Source: Chitinophagaceae bacterium UBA2791
GTDB taxonomy: Bacteria > Bacteroidota > Bacteroidia > Chitinophagales > Chitinophagaceae
Direction of reading: 5' to 3'
Length of the DNA stretch: 64,000 nt
Assembly (NCBI GenBank): GCA_002352105.1
Contig: DEHV01000044.1
Location: 57,911 to 121,910 of the forward strand
The notes beneath the pieces are model-generated. The model did no database searches. It had not been told where the DNA came from and saw only the letters and a program-made list of their open reading frames with translations. How positions within the stretch are numbered: the first letter of the stretch is position 1; every line of letters starts with the position of its first letter. The translations under genes and the position numbers were made by a program. Of this stretch, positions 34,193-44,286 are shown piece by piece.

Positions 34193-35392
34193 ATGAAAAT
34201 GCGTGCTTTTCTATTGTTTTTATCTGCGACATTCTTCTTCGTATCCTGCAAGAAGGATAAGGTAGACAACAGCGTCAACTATTCCATAACGGTTAACTAC
34301 CCCGAGATCTATAGCGCAGTCGCCGCTTCGGGAGTAACCGTGGTACTAAAGAATCTTAACACGAACCAGGAGACTACCGGAACGACCAATGCCGCCGGAA
34401 CGGTCGATTTTGAAAAACTGGCTCCCGGCAGCTATTCCGTTACGGCATCCAAAGAGTTATCTGCCGCAGAGGCAGAAACGCTCACCGGCGTTTCCGAGGA
34501 GGTCTTCCTGAATGCCACCGAACCGCAGGTACAGATAGTGGCGGACGGAAATACCACCATAACGCTCAAAGGGAGCGCGGTAGGCGGATGGGTAATAAAG
34601 GAATTTTACTATTCCGGCGCCCCTTCTTCCTTCTATTTCTATGACGCTTTTATTGAGATATACAACAATTCAACAGATACGCTTTACGCGGACGGGCTGT
34701 TGATCGGCAATACCAAGGCCTCGTCTTCATCCAGCACTGCGGTGTATGGTTTTATTGCCGAAGGAAAGGAGGATGTTTACCTGGCAACGATTCTAAGAAT
34801 ACCCGGCAGCGGCACGCAACATCCCGTAGCCCCCGGCAAATCGATTGTTATTGCGACAGATGGCATCGATCATAAGGACGATCCCAACGGGAATCCAAAT
34901 TCACCGGTAAATCTCGGCAAGGGAGTGGCAGACTTTGAGGTGTATTACGATGTGAACCCGAATACGCCGGATACCGATAATCCCGACGTGCCGAATGTTG
35001 AAATTGTTTATGCATATTCAACCACATTGTTCGATTACCTGCCGGGCGTATTTGGATCGGGGCTCGTGATCTTTGAGCACAATAATCCTGGCGGCCTGCC
35101 CAAATTCAAAGAACCGAATACCACGGCAAATACCGACTTTGTAGAGGTTCCGAAAGGATCTATCATAGATGGACTGGATGCGGTGGCCAACAGCAATATC
35201 AGGCCCGAACAAAAAAGGCTTCCGGTGAATATAGATGCGGGTATGAATACCGTGGGCTCTACTTATTCGGGCGCTTCCTTGCGCAGAAAAGTTAAACAGG
35301 AGATCAACGGACGTAAAGTGTTGCAGGATACCAACAACTCCGCCAACGACTTTGAAGTGGCGGACCCCCCGGCGCCTAAAAACTGGCAATAA
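34193..35392 (+). CDS. DUF4876 lipoprotein
   Basis: 399 residues. Lipoprotein signal with Cys19 (SATFFFVSCKKDK). An N-terminal carboxypeptidase-regulatory-like beta-sandwich (VTVVLKNLNTNQETTG, GTVDFEKLAPGSYSV) is followed by a larger domain with IKEFYYSGAPSSFYFYDAFI and YADGLLIGNT, matching DUF4876. This family is regularly found beside TonB receptors in Bacteroidota; it probably sits on the outer membrane and binds ligand for the receptor 25 bases upstream. Function not established. Confidence 0.82.
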   Translation: MKMRAFLLFLSATFFFVSCKKDKVDNSVNYSITVNYPEIYSAVAASGVTVVLKNLNTNQETTGTTNAAGTVDFEKLAPGSYSVTASKELSAAEAETLTGVSEEVFLNATEPQVQIVADGNTTITLKGSAVGGWVIKEFYYSGAPSSFYFYDAFIEIYNNSTDTLYADGLLIGNTKASSSSSTAVYGFIAEGKEDVYLATILRIPGSGTQHPVAPGKSIVIATDGIDHKDDPNGNPNSPVNLGKGVADFEVYYDVNPNTPDTDNPDVPNVEIVYAYSTTLFDYLPGVFGSGLVIFEHNNPGGLPKFKEPNTTANTDFVEVPKGSIIDGLDAVANSNIRPEQKRLPVNIDAGMNTVGSTYSGASLRRKVKQEINGRKVLQDTNNSANDFEVADPPAPKNWQ

Positions 35393-35407
35393 ATCAAGGT
35401 CGTAACG

Positions 35408-36949
35408 ATGAAGGTGTTTCTCTATTTTATTTTTCTTCTTCTGCCTGCTGCAGTTTCCGCGCAGTCAGCATCGGAGTATCAAAAAGCACAGTGGCGTCAG
35501 CGCCCCGTGCTTTTTGACAACCCGGTTTTCCTGGCAGACGCCGATAGCATTAACAGCGGCAATACGGGACTGGAATATTTCTCGGAGAGAAATCGGTTCA
35601 GGGATGCCTATATGCCGGAGAGGTCCCGCGGCTTCTCGGTGTTATCGGAACGATACCTTTCCGTCAAAGATTGGGTTGTTTATGGAAAATTCAGCTTTTC
35701 TAAATTTGAAGAATTCCAGACAAGGATGACTTCCATGGCCGATCCTTACCGGGATAACCCATACCAGATCGCCGATTCTTCCTTCGGCGACTGGAGAAAA
35801 CAACATTACCTGATGCAGACAAAAATCGTATCCCCCAGGATCAACCGGTATACCAGGGCGGGAATAGGGATCCGGTACGAAGTGTTAAATGGCGCCAGGC
35901 AAAAAGACCCCAGGCCATTAGACAAAACAATACAGATCGAACTAACTCCTTCTGTAATGTTCGATATAAGCGATAAATGGAAACTGGGCGTAAACGGGTA
36001 TTACAAAAGGCTAAGGGAAGACCTGGGCATTTCCCTTGAGAACCATTTGAGGCCAAAAGAGATATTTAAACTCAGCGGATTGGGCGAATACCTGTATAAC
36101 GGGCCGATCATCCTGGGCGCCTTATCCAGGACTTATGAAGGAAATACATTCGGAGGCGGCGTCAGCCTTGGATATGACCTTGCAGAAAATAAAAAGATCA
36201 GGTCTTTCTTTTCCTTTAAGACCAATACGGAAAAAGCAACGGATGGAACGTCCACGCCATTCAACGCCGGCAAACATCAATATAATGACATAGAGGCGCG
36301 GGTAGCGTATACTTCAACTGCTGAACTGAAGGAACATTTACTATCGTTCCACCTATTGAACAGGGATATCTCCAATACCGAATTCATCCAGGTATACAAT
36401 ACCGCTACTCAATCGTACGAGGTAATACACCAGGCTGTGATGAATACCAAAATAAAAACGGAAGCGGGTATTCAATACCGCATCTTACTCGACAGGAAAG
36501 ACAGGAAGCTTAACTGGATCGCAGGCGCCAGAACCAATATAAGCGCCTGGGAAGAGCTATATCCAAGCGCCAATGGGTTGGAGCGACTAACTGCCTTGGA
36601 AGGCGCCCTTGAAGCTGGTAAATGGATCCATTTACGCAAAGCTCAGTTTGCCATAAAATATACCGGCAGCTACCGGACCGCCATCGATAGTCGCCTGCAA
36701 TACATTCCAAAGTCTTTTTCCAGCAACTTTGCCGCTTACCAGATCATCTATCCCAATTTTTATTTTAATACCATAAACCAGCTGCGCAATACGCTGGATC
36801 TGCAATATTCCTTTTCAGTTTCGGGATCGGCATCGCAACTGTACCTGAAAGCGTCTTATACGCAGTTCGCCAATATTGGCTCCAACGCCTATTACCCTTC
36901 GACGCTTTCCAACCATTTTTATTCAATAACCTTCGGACTGTTCAATTAA
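35408..36949 (+). CDS. DUF6850-type outer membrane beta-barrel protein
   Basis: 513 residues. Signal peptide (MKVFLYFIFLLLPAAVSAQS), then a barrel-like sequence with many aromatic-flanked strands (YVVYGKF-like WVVYGKFSFSKF, LKASYTQFANIGSNAYYP) ending in an aromatic position (FGLFN). The opening WRQRPVLFDNPVFLADADSI and family partners fit DUF6850. 15 bases after the DUF4876 gene; the two families travel together with TonB receptors. Role unknown. Confidence 0.78.
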   Translation: MKVFLYFIFLLLPAAVSAQSASEYQKAQWRQRPVLFDNPVFLADADSINSGNTGLEYFSERNRFRDAYMPERSRGFSVLSERYLSVKDWVVYGKFSFSKFEEFQTRMTSMADPYRDNPYQIADSSFGDWRKQHYLMQTKIVSPRINRYTRAGIGIRYEVLNGARQKDPRPLDKTIQIELTPSVMFDISDKWKLGVNGYYKRLREDLGISLENHLRPKEIFKLSGLGEYLYNGPIILGALSRTYEGNTFGGGVSLGYDLAENKKIRSFFSFKTNTEKATDGTSTPFNAGKHQYNDIEARVAYTSTAELKEHLLSFHLLNRDISNTEFIQVYNTATQSYEVIHQAVMNTKIKTEAGIQYRILLDRKDRKLNWIAGARTNISAWEELYPSANGLERLTALEGALEAGKWIHLRKAQFAIKYTGSYRTAIDSRLQYIPKSFSSNFAAYQIIYPNFYFNTINQLRNTLDLQYSFSVSGSASQLYLKASYTQFANIGSNAYYPSTLSNHFYSITFGLFN

Positions 36950-37039
36950 CCATGATACGAAAGCTTTGTATATTGAATCGCTGCGGAACAGGAGAACCAT
37001 CAATATTGTACAACATAAGTAAAAATACATTTGTCGTTT

Positions 37040-39274
37040 ATGTCAACCTATTTCACCTATTTGGGTAGTTCTTCAAGAACGCTGGTCGTCTGCTGTTGCC
37101 TGCTCTTTTCCGGAGTGATCGCAACGGCTCAATCGATCATCAACCCCTCGGTAAGATCGTCTTCCAGTTTTGCTATAGTGATTGATAGCAAGACCTACGA
37201 AGCGGCAAAAGACGAGGTAACCGCTTACAGGAGCAGCATTGAGGCAGATGGGCTAGGCGCTTATATCGTTTATCACGACTGGAAAGATCCTGATGAAATA
37301 AGGGAGATCCTGAGGAGACTATACAAGGCGTCCAAAGCTCCGCTGGAAGGAGCGGTATTCGTTGGAAATATCCCTGTGCCCATGATCAGGGAGGCGCAAT
37401 ACCTTACTTCCACCTTTAAGATGACTGAGACCATCCGATGGGATCGTTCGTCCGTTCCGTCGGACCGGTTTTATGATGACTTTGATCTTCAGTTTGAGTT
37501 CCTGAAACAGGATGAAGATGCCGGTCGTAAAAACTTATTTTATTATAAGATAAAACCGGAGAGTCCGCAGTATATAGAAATGGATATCTACACAGCGCGT
37601 ATAAAACCCCCTGCCGAAGATCCGCAGAGCGGCATTGAACAAATCAGGAACTTTCTCCGGAAAGCTGTGGCCGCTAAACAAGAGCTCAATCCGCTGAACC
37701 ATATGATCGTATCTACCGCTCACGGATACAATTCGAATTCTACCGTCAGTTGGGCGGGAGAAGCGACTGCCATACGAACGTCCTTCCCGGCGCTGTTCAC
37801 AACAGGTCATTCCATTAAGTTCCTGAACTACCGGAATGCGGACTTTCTGAAAAACGCTTTGTTGGCAGAGCTGAAAAGAGAGGAGCTTGACCTGGCGTTT
37901 ATGACGGGTCATGGCACGGCTGATCTGCAATTGATGAACGGGTACCCCGATGCATCTGCTCCGCAACCTTCGATGGAGAACGTAGCCCGGTATATACGAT
38001 CCAAAATGAGAAGCGCCAAGGAAAGCGGCAGGGACCTGGAAGAAGTGAAAGCCGGGTTTCAACGTTCGCTCGGGTTAAACGATAAATGGTTCGAAGATGC
38101 CTTTGCGCCGGAGAAGATCGAGGAAGATTCCATTTTCAATGATAACCTGGATATACAGATCCGGGATCTGAAAAACATCAATGCGCGGGTTGCCTATATC
38201 AATTCCTGCCTGACCGGCTCGTTTCAACTCAACGATTACCTGGCGGCGCATTATCCTTTTTCCAATGGCAGGAATATCGCCGCGTTTGCCAACTCGGTGG
38301 GCGTGCTCCAGGATCTCTGGGGCATTGAATTGCTGGGCATCCTGCAGCATGGAGCAAGGGTAGGCCACCTGCTGAAAAAAACGGCCTACCTGGAAACGCA
38401 TATTATGGGCGATCCCACCTATCATTTTCAGGCTGAGAGGCAGGCTTATTACAACCGGATCATGGGCGACCCCAATACCCCGGCGAAAGAATGGCAGAAA
38501 TTGTTAAAGAACGGGGATGCCGATTTACAGTCATACGCCCTTACCGAGCTTTTTAAGACCCAGCCCGAAGCCCAGTTTACCCATCAGTTGTTCGGGGCGC
38601 TTACCGGCAGTCCGTATGAATCCGTAAGAACCCAGGCCTATTTTTTGTTGAGGCGGTATGAAAATACCGATTTAAACAGGCTGGTCAGGCTGGCATTACA
38701 GGACAATTACGAATATCTCAAAAGAAAAGCTACCTACGATATCGCTGAAAAAGGCGACGATAGCCTGTTTGCCGATATGCTGGCGTTTTATGTAAGCAAC
38801 CGGGAAATGGAAAGGGTCATCTATAAACTCGATTGGTGTATTCCATTTTTTAACCATCGCGTGTCTGAAGAAGAAATTGACCGCCTGCTGAAAAATGATC
38901 CTGGGAATAGCGATCTTTATCATAAGCTGACCAAAAAGATCAGTTACGAAAAACAGAAGCTGTCGAAAATGGAAGCTGGTTTACGCAATGAAAATGCTAC
39001 CGAAAAAGAACAGATAAATGACTTAAGGACATTGAGGGCATATCGCTATCATCAATTGGCGCCGGTAGCGCTGGAAGCGGCTGCAGATCATAAACGTTCC
39101 GCGAAGGTCAGGGTTACGGCTTTGGAGGCGCTCTCCTGGTTTGGCTTTTCCTATCATAAAAATGATATCCTGAACATGTGCCGGAAATTATCGGGAGATG
39201 CCGATCCCGAAGTCGCTGCGCAGGCTTTGAAAACCATTCATGTAATAAAAGATTCCGGAAGACGCCCTTTCTGA
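37040..39274 (+). CDS. Secreted gingipain-like (C25, clan CD) cysteine protease with HEAT-like C-terminal half
   Basis: 744 residues from the ATG at 37040 (another ATG at 37031). An N-terminal hydrophobic signal ends near TAQS. Numbering from 37031, clan CD features are GAVFVGNIPVPM (108-119), PSDRFYDDFD (143-152), IYTARIKP (186-193), MTGHGT with likely catalytic His294, INSCLTGSF with likely catalytic Cys393, and MGDPTYHF (459-466). Each has a counterpart in C25 gingipain domains. From about 480 to the end, helical pairs such as YALTELFKTQPEAQF, SVRTQAYFLLRRY and AKVRVTALEALSWFG look like HEAT repeats. No type IX secretion C-terminal domain is evident. Same strand as the TonB/DUF4876/DUF6850 genes, 90 bases downstream. 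Confidence 0.78.
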   Translation: MSTYFTYLGSSSRTLVVCCCLLFSGVIATAQSIINPSVRSSSSFAIVIDSKTYEAAKDEVTAYRSSIEADGLGAYIVYHDWKDPDEIREILRRLYKASKAPLEGAVFVGNIPVPMIREAQYLTSTFKMTETIRWDRSSVPSDRFYDDFDLQFEFLKQDEDAGRKNLFYYKIKPESPQYIEMDIYTARIKPPAEDPQSGIEQIRNFLRKAVAAKQELNPLNHMIVSTAHGYNSNSTVSWAGEATAIRTSFPALFTTGHSIKFLNYRNADFLKNALLAELKREELDLAFMTGHGTADLQLMNGYPDASAPQPSMENVARYIRSKMRSAKESGRDLEEVKAGFQRSLGLNDKWFEDAFAPEKIEEDSIFNDNLDIQIRDLKNINARVAYINSCLTGSFQLNDYLAAHYPFSNGRNIAAFANSVGVLQDLWGIELLGILQHGARVGHLLKKTAYLETHIMGDPTYHFQAERQAYYNRIMGDPNTPAKEWQKLLKNGDADLQSYALTELFKTQPEAQFTHQLFGALTGSPYESVRTQAYFLLRRYENTDLNRLVRLALQDNYEYLKRKATYDIAEKGDDSLFADMLAFYVSNREMERVIYKLDWCIPFFNHRVSEEEIDRLLKNDPGNSDLYHKLTKKISYEKQKLSKMEAGLRNENATEKEQINDLRTLRAYRYHQLAPVALEAAADHKRSAKVRVTALEALSWFGFSYHKNDILNMCRKLSGDADPEVAAQALKTIHVIKDSGRRPF

Positions 39275-39302
39275 TAACATAAACGCTTCAATTCTTTATA
39301 TA

Positions 39303-39911
39303 ATGAAACAACTATTCCATCTGTTCGTATGCCTTTGTTTTATTTCGGCCGCCGCATTTGCGCAAACGAAGGACAATATTCTGCCCGCGGCGGTACAGAT
39401 AAAGGCGGCCACGCAGGCCGCGCCCGCCGAATTCAGGGACGGGGCCGCCGTGCTGGGTTATAACAGCAATGGGGAACTGGTCGTGCTTCGGAAAGGCACA
39501 AACGATTATACCTGCCTGGCGCCCGACTATAGGACCCCAAAGTATTTTGCGGCCTATTGTTACCCGAACTCGCTGGAACCCTTCATGAAACGAGGTAGGG
39601 AACTGATTGCGGAGGGTAAAAGAAAGGACCGTGATGCGATCAGGCAAAAGGAAGTTGCCGACGGCAAGCTGCCCATGCCGAAAACCCCTACCACGCTGTT
39701 TGCTTACTGGGGCACATTGGAAAACCTCAATAAGGAAACGGGCGAAATGAGCGATGGTAAAAGACGGTACGTGATCTATGTTCCTTATGCCAGGGCCGCC
39801 GATCTGGGTATGTCGAATAAGCCGAACAACCTGGGGCAGCCCTGGTTGATGGATGAAGGCAGTTATAAGGCGCATATTATGATTACGCCGCCGCTTGATC
39901 ATAAACACTAG
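39303..39911 (+). CDS. Secreted protein, unknown, beside the C25-like protease
   Basis: 202 residues with a signal peptide ending near AAFAQT. The mature part has DGAAVLGYNSNGELVVLRKG, NDYTCLAPDYRTPKYFAAYC with two cysteines, and ends with a His-containing tail (MITPPLDHKH). No membrane segment and no family I can name. It is 28 bases after the protease gene and probably in its transcript, so it could be a substrate, inhibitor or binding partner; that is inference. Confidence 0.7.
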   Translation: MKQLFHLFVCLCFISAAAFAQTKDNILPAAVQIKAATQAAPAEFRDGAAVLGYNSNGELVVLRKGTNDYTCLAPDYRTPKYFAAYCYPNSLEPFMKRGRELIAEGKRKDRDAIRQKEVADGKLPMPKTPTTLFAYWGTLENLNKETGEMSDGKRRYVIYVPYARAADLGMSNKPNNLGQPWLMDEGSYKAHIMITPPLDHKH

Positions 39912-40004
39912 ACCCGCGCAGCGCGAACAATGACATTTGGTAACGTTATTGATCAGCGATAACTCCCTTAATTTCTTATCTTAGGGAGTATAATAAATAA
40001 GTTA

Positions 40005-42142
40005 ATGATGAATTACCTGAAGGCCGCGCTGATCTTTGTTCTTTCTTTCGCGGCCCTGGGCGTTTTGGCGCAAACCGATTCTATTGTACTTAAAAACAAA
40101 ACTGTTGCCAGGATCTTTTATTTTGATAAACAGGCGCCGGGATTTTATACGGGCAGCTACAGGAACCTGGTCGCCGGCGTTGAATATGCAAGACCCGGAA
40201 CGGAAGAATTCGGCATAGAGATAAACGGGAAAGAATTAACGGGGAAAAACTGCGCATATCTTCGCCATGAGATCAACAGGTCGGGAGATCAGCAAACATT
40301 AAACGTTGTTTTGAACGCCCCGGCCGGCGATATACAGATCGTATTGCAATACATCATGTACGATAGCATTCCATTGATCAGAAAACGTCTGCAGGTTATT
40401 AATCATGGCAGTTCGGAAGCGGCGCTGACCAACCTCGATGTAGAACGCCTGCAGTTTCAGGTAGTATACACTTACATGAATGAAGTGTACGCCAATTATG
40501 GGACGCATTTAACCCGGGTTCCTTATAAGGGCGATTATAACGATGCGGCTGTTCTTCTTTTTAATCCTATTGAAAAGCAAGGCGTCATTTTTGGCAATGA
40601 GGCTCCGAGCGTGCTTAAGAGAACCGAATTGTATACGAAGCCCGACCAGGTTGCCGTGGGAATGGGCCTGATTGACGAACCGTTTCCCTTTAAAAAAGCG
40701 CTTTCCCCCGGAGAAACCTTCACCAGCCCCCGGACATTTATGTATTTTTCTTCCTCAGATAAATGGGAGTATATTTTCGAAGGTAAATTCCAGGATTTTA
40801 TCAGGGAGAAGTTGTCCGTGAAATTATTTCAGCAAAAAGATCCTCCCTATTTTATTTATGATACCTGGCCGGCTTTGTCAGATACCATCAATGAGAGAAC
40901 GATAAAAGAATGTGCGGACCATCTTCAGCAGGCTGGCTGTGATCTATTTATCATTGATGTGGGCTGGTATAGAAGGGCGGGCGATTTTGACGCCGACCCC
41001 AAAAAATTTCCTAACGGCATAAAGCCCGTAGCCCAGTATATCAATAGTAAGGGCATGCGCGCCGGTTTGTGGGTTACCGTAGGCAGCGTGCACAATAAAA
41101 GTAATGTTGCTCAGCAGCATCCCGAATGGCTGGTGAAAGACAAAGAAGGCAGGCCGGATAACCTGCATGATGGCAATATGCAGGAGGATGGAGACCAATG
41201 GTCCAGCGCTCTCCGCACGATGTCGCTGGGCTCGGGATATTATGATCATATACATCAGATATTGCGGTCGCTGGTTAAGGATAGCGGTTTTTCTTATCTG
41301 AAACTGGATCTCAGTATCGCCAACTCTGCTTATATCCAGAACTATGACAGAACCGGGGATTATGATAGTTCGGGCGGAAAACTATACAAGGACAGGGCTG
41401 CGAGCTACTGGGTAATATATGAACGGGCAATGAATTTAATGGATACCCTTAAGGCAGAATTTTCCGACCTGCTGCTTGATTGCACTTTTGAAGTGTGGGG
41501 GAGATATAATTTGGTAGATTATGCATTGATTGAGCATGCTGATTATGACTGGCTTACTAATTTTGATTATCCGCCTCCGTTTGGGCCTATCTCCATTCGT
41601 CAGATGAACTACGATCGTTCCCGTGTAGTACCGGCCAACGTCCTGCTGATCGGCAACCAGTTTATGAATGCTCCCAACCACCGGTATGTTTATTTTTCAA
41701 TGGCCAGCGGCGCTACCGTAATGGTTGGAGATCCAAGAAAGCTTTCAGCCGCAGATAAATTGTTTTACCGTAAATGGAATGCGTGGTTCAAAAGCATGGA
41801 TAAAAAATACCAGTTTACGCGGTTCCGGCAGACATACGACATATTCGACAGGGCTACAAATGAAAACTGGGATGGATGTTTTCGTTTCAATCCTGAAAAA
41901 GAAGAAGGAGTACTGTTTTTTTACAGGAATGATTCGGGCGATAGCGTCCGCGTATTCAAGATACCCTGCGTGCTGCCAACGTAAATTACAGGATATATGA
42001 CCCTGAAAACAATCGTACTATTGCGCGACTTAAGGGATCGGACCTGTTGTCGAAAGGCCTGCCTGTTACCATATCCTCAACCTATTCCGCCAAGGTATTG
42101 GGGATTGAAAAAGACCCGTTAAAGGCTGGCGCCGGCAAGTAG
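40005..42142 (+). pseudogene. GH36-like alpha-galactosidase, frameshifted near the C-terminus
   Basis: The intact frame (40005-41984, 659 residues) has a signal peptide (LIFVLSFAALGVLAQ), a beta-sandwich N-terminal domain and a TIM barrel of the GH36 / clan GH-D type: FIIDVGWYRRAGDFDADPKK, GMRAGLWVTVGSV and SYLKLDLSIAN (likely nucleophile Asp). It stops right after VFKIPCVLPT. The sequence NYRIYDPENNRTIARLKGSD continues in the -1 frame to a TAG at 42140-42142, so about 53 codons of the C-terminal beta domain are cut off by an apparent one-base loss near 41977. Either a real mutation or a sequencing error. The enzyme is probably periplasmic or at the surface. Confidence 0.8.
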
Positions 42143-42203
42143 CAGGAAAGGTATTGTATAACGGCAGTTTATAGAACAAAACTCAACGGATATGATCGTC
42201 AAT

Positions 42204-43043
42204 ATGAAAAAGCAGCTCCTGTTCGCATTATCAGCCTGCATGGCGCTTGCGGTAGCTGCGCAGGAAGAGGATAGCCTGACCATACAGCGCAACATAAGAT
42301 ATGCCGCAACGGCAGAAGAATTCAAAAGCGATACCTCTTCAGACAGGTTGCTGGACATCTACAAGCCGGTTAACTCCTCCGCGACTTTATTGCCGGTTGT
42401 TGTATTTGTGCACGGCGGCGGTTTTTCAAAGGGCGATAAACAAGGTACTGCTTCGACATGCAGAAAGATCGCCGGCTTAGGCTATGCAGTGTTATCCATT
42501 AACTACCGGCTTGAGCTAAAATTGCGTCCCTCTGCTACGGCCATAACAGATTTTGCTGCGGGAACGCCTGCCGACGGGAAATTCAACCCGGCGCTTAAAC
42601 GTGCCATCGCGGCGGCGTCGGAGGATGCTGTGCTGGCGCTGGCCTGGGTAAAGGATAATGCGGATAAATACGGCTTAGACGCCTCGCGGGTGGTAATAGG
42701 AGGGGGCTCTGCAGGGGCCATAACGGCTTTGCATACCGCGTATGCATCGCGCCAGAATGTATTGCCGGTCAAGGCGGTTATTAATTTTTGGGGCGGGCTG
42801 GAGAATGCCGACGTAATCGGTGAAAATGCGCCTCCGGTGATCACATTTCATGGCGATAAAGATCATACAGTGCGGGTGGATTATGCCTACGCTATTGAAA
42901 AGGCAATGAAGAAGAATGGCAATATCCTATCTGAAACGCATATCCTGCCTGGCCTGGGCCATGCCTTGTATGATTTTGTTGGCAGGGAGAAGCTGAATGA
43001 AATAGATGCTTTCCTGAAGAAGGTCCTGAAAACTGGCAATTGA
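42204..43043 (+). CDS. Secreted alpha/beta hydrolase (BD-FAE/esterase type)
   Basis: 279 residues from the ATG at 42204 (ATG at 42192 is also possible). Signal peptide MKKQLLFALSACMALAVAAQ. HGGGFSKGDK is the oxyanion region of HSL/BD-FAE-like esterases, GGGSAGA holds the nucleophile serine, HGDKDHTVRVDY the aspartate and GLGHALYD the histidine. Likely a carbohydrate- or lipid-ester hydrolase in the periplasm; 61 bases after the GH36-like gene, which suggests work on decorated glycans. Confidence 0.88.
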   Translation: MKKQLLFALSACMALAVAAQEEDSLTIQRNIRYAATAEEFKSDTSSDRLLDIYKPVNSSATLLPVVVFVHGGGFSKGDKQGTASTCRKIAGLGYAVLSINYRLELKLRPSATAITDFAAGTPADGKFNPALKRAIAAASEDAVLALAWVKDNADKYGLDASRVVIGGGSAGAITALHTAYASRQNVLPVKAVINFWGGLENADVIGENAPPVITFHGDKDHTVRVDYAYAIEKAMKKNGNILSETHILPGLGHALYDFVGREKLNEIDAFLKKVLKTGN

Positions 43044-43273
43044 CAATCGCCTGGGAAATTAACCGGGGCTCCTGCCCGTATTATCTCTATTTGTCCGGCA
43101 GCTCCGCCTGTTTAGGCAATCGCTTTATGGCGTTGAGAGGCAAAACAGGCATTCTCAGAATAAAATTATTCCTGTAAGTTTGATATGGGATGATCGTTTA
43201 AAGGATATGGACGATCGATTATAGATTATGAGGACAGACGGATGCCTTGGGCATTTGTTTCATGGTATGATTT

Positions 43274-44230
43274 ATGGCTATACTGCGTTATTTCGGATTG
43301 TTTCTGCTGGTCTCCGGTTTTTATGCCTGTAAAACCAACCAGACGGTCGTGCTGGAACAAATGCAAAAAATGTCTGTGAAATGTGCGCCCAGCACGCCCA
43401 GGAACTATGTATGGCAGCCGCCCGATCTGCACCAGGACCTGACGGAGGCTGAGCTTGACCGTTTTTCAAAGAAGAGCTGGCAGCTGGCCAGCCTGCTGAA
43501 CGTGGAAAAGGAATTGCGCGCGTTGATGCGGCTGGAGCAAAAGGGAAGGGAGAGTTTTGGTGCGGAGGACAGGCTGCGCTGGCTCGAGCTGAAACAGTAT
43601 GTGGCGGACCGGGTCGACCTGGCGTCGCTTGAAATATCTGCTACCGCGGCTGAGCTGGATTGCGAAGAGGAGCGCGCGGATCAGTTCAAGCAGCTGCTGC
43701 GCGAAAAGGTAGGGAAGGCGGAAAAAAAGATAACCGTAGCGGCCATACTGACCGGAGCTTCCGCCGGCTTGCTGGCGGGCGTCCTGAATATTTCCGGCCG
43801 CGGCAAGCTGACAGAAGAGATTGCCATTGCCGGCGGCATCGCCGAGGCAGGGCTTGGCATACTGTCGCTGAAGATAGACCGCAACATCGTTTTTCAACAC
43901 CAGCGTAATCACCTGAAGGATGTCTGGTTTGGCGCAGATTCTACCGCAAACTTTCCGCCGCTGATATGGTATTACCTAAGCCTGCCTTTTAAGGAGGGAG
44001 GGCTATCGCTGCGGGAATCGCTGAAAACACAATGGCTGTCGATGGATCAGCTTTCACTTAAGGATTCGCATAAGACTGACCTCTACTTCGGCGTGGGAGG
44101 CAAGTATACCGCCGATGAATTGGAGGATCGCTCCAACATGCTTGATCAGTTGGAAGCCCTGATATCATTGATGAAAAAGGATCTGCAGCTGATCACCAAA
44201 GAGCTGATAGAAGGCAAGCCGGGACAATAA
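43274..44230 (+). CDS. Lipoprotein, unknown
   Basis: 318 residues. Lipoprotein signal with Cys19 (LLVSGFYACKTNQ). The body is helical and charged, with a hydrophobic middle segment (ITVAAILTGASAGLLAGVLNI, then AIAGGIAEAGLGILSL) that may form one or two membrane helices. No known family. Single gene between the esterase and the convergent LytTR regulator. Confidence 0.68.
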   Translation: MAILRYFGLFLLVSGFYACKTNQTVVLEQMQKMSVKCAPSTPRNYVWQPPDLHQDLTEAELDRFSKKSWQLASLLNVEKELRALMRLEQKGRESFGAEDRLRWLELKQYVADRVDLASLEISATAAELDCEEERADQFKQLLREKVGKAEKKITVAAILTGASAGLLAGVLNISGRGKLTEEIAIAGGIAEAGLGILSLKIDRNIVFQHQRNHLKDVWFGADSTANFPPLIWYYLSLPFKEGGLSLRESLKTQWLSMDQLSLKDSHKTDLYFGVGGKYTADELEDRSNMLDQLEALISLMKKDLQLITKELIEGKPGQ

Positions 44231-44286
44231 CCTTGCCGATGCTGCGCTGATCGCTACCGGGAAGCTGGGCCGGGCCTCCGGTTTTC

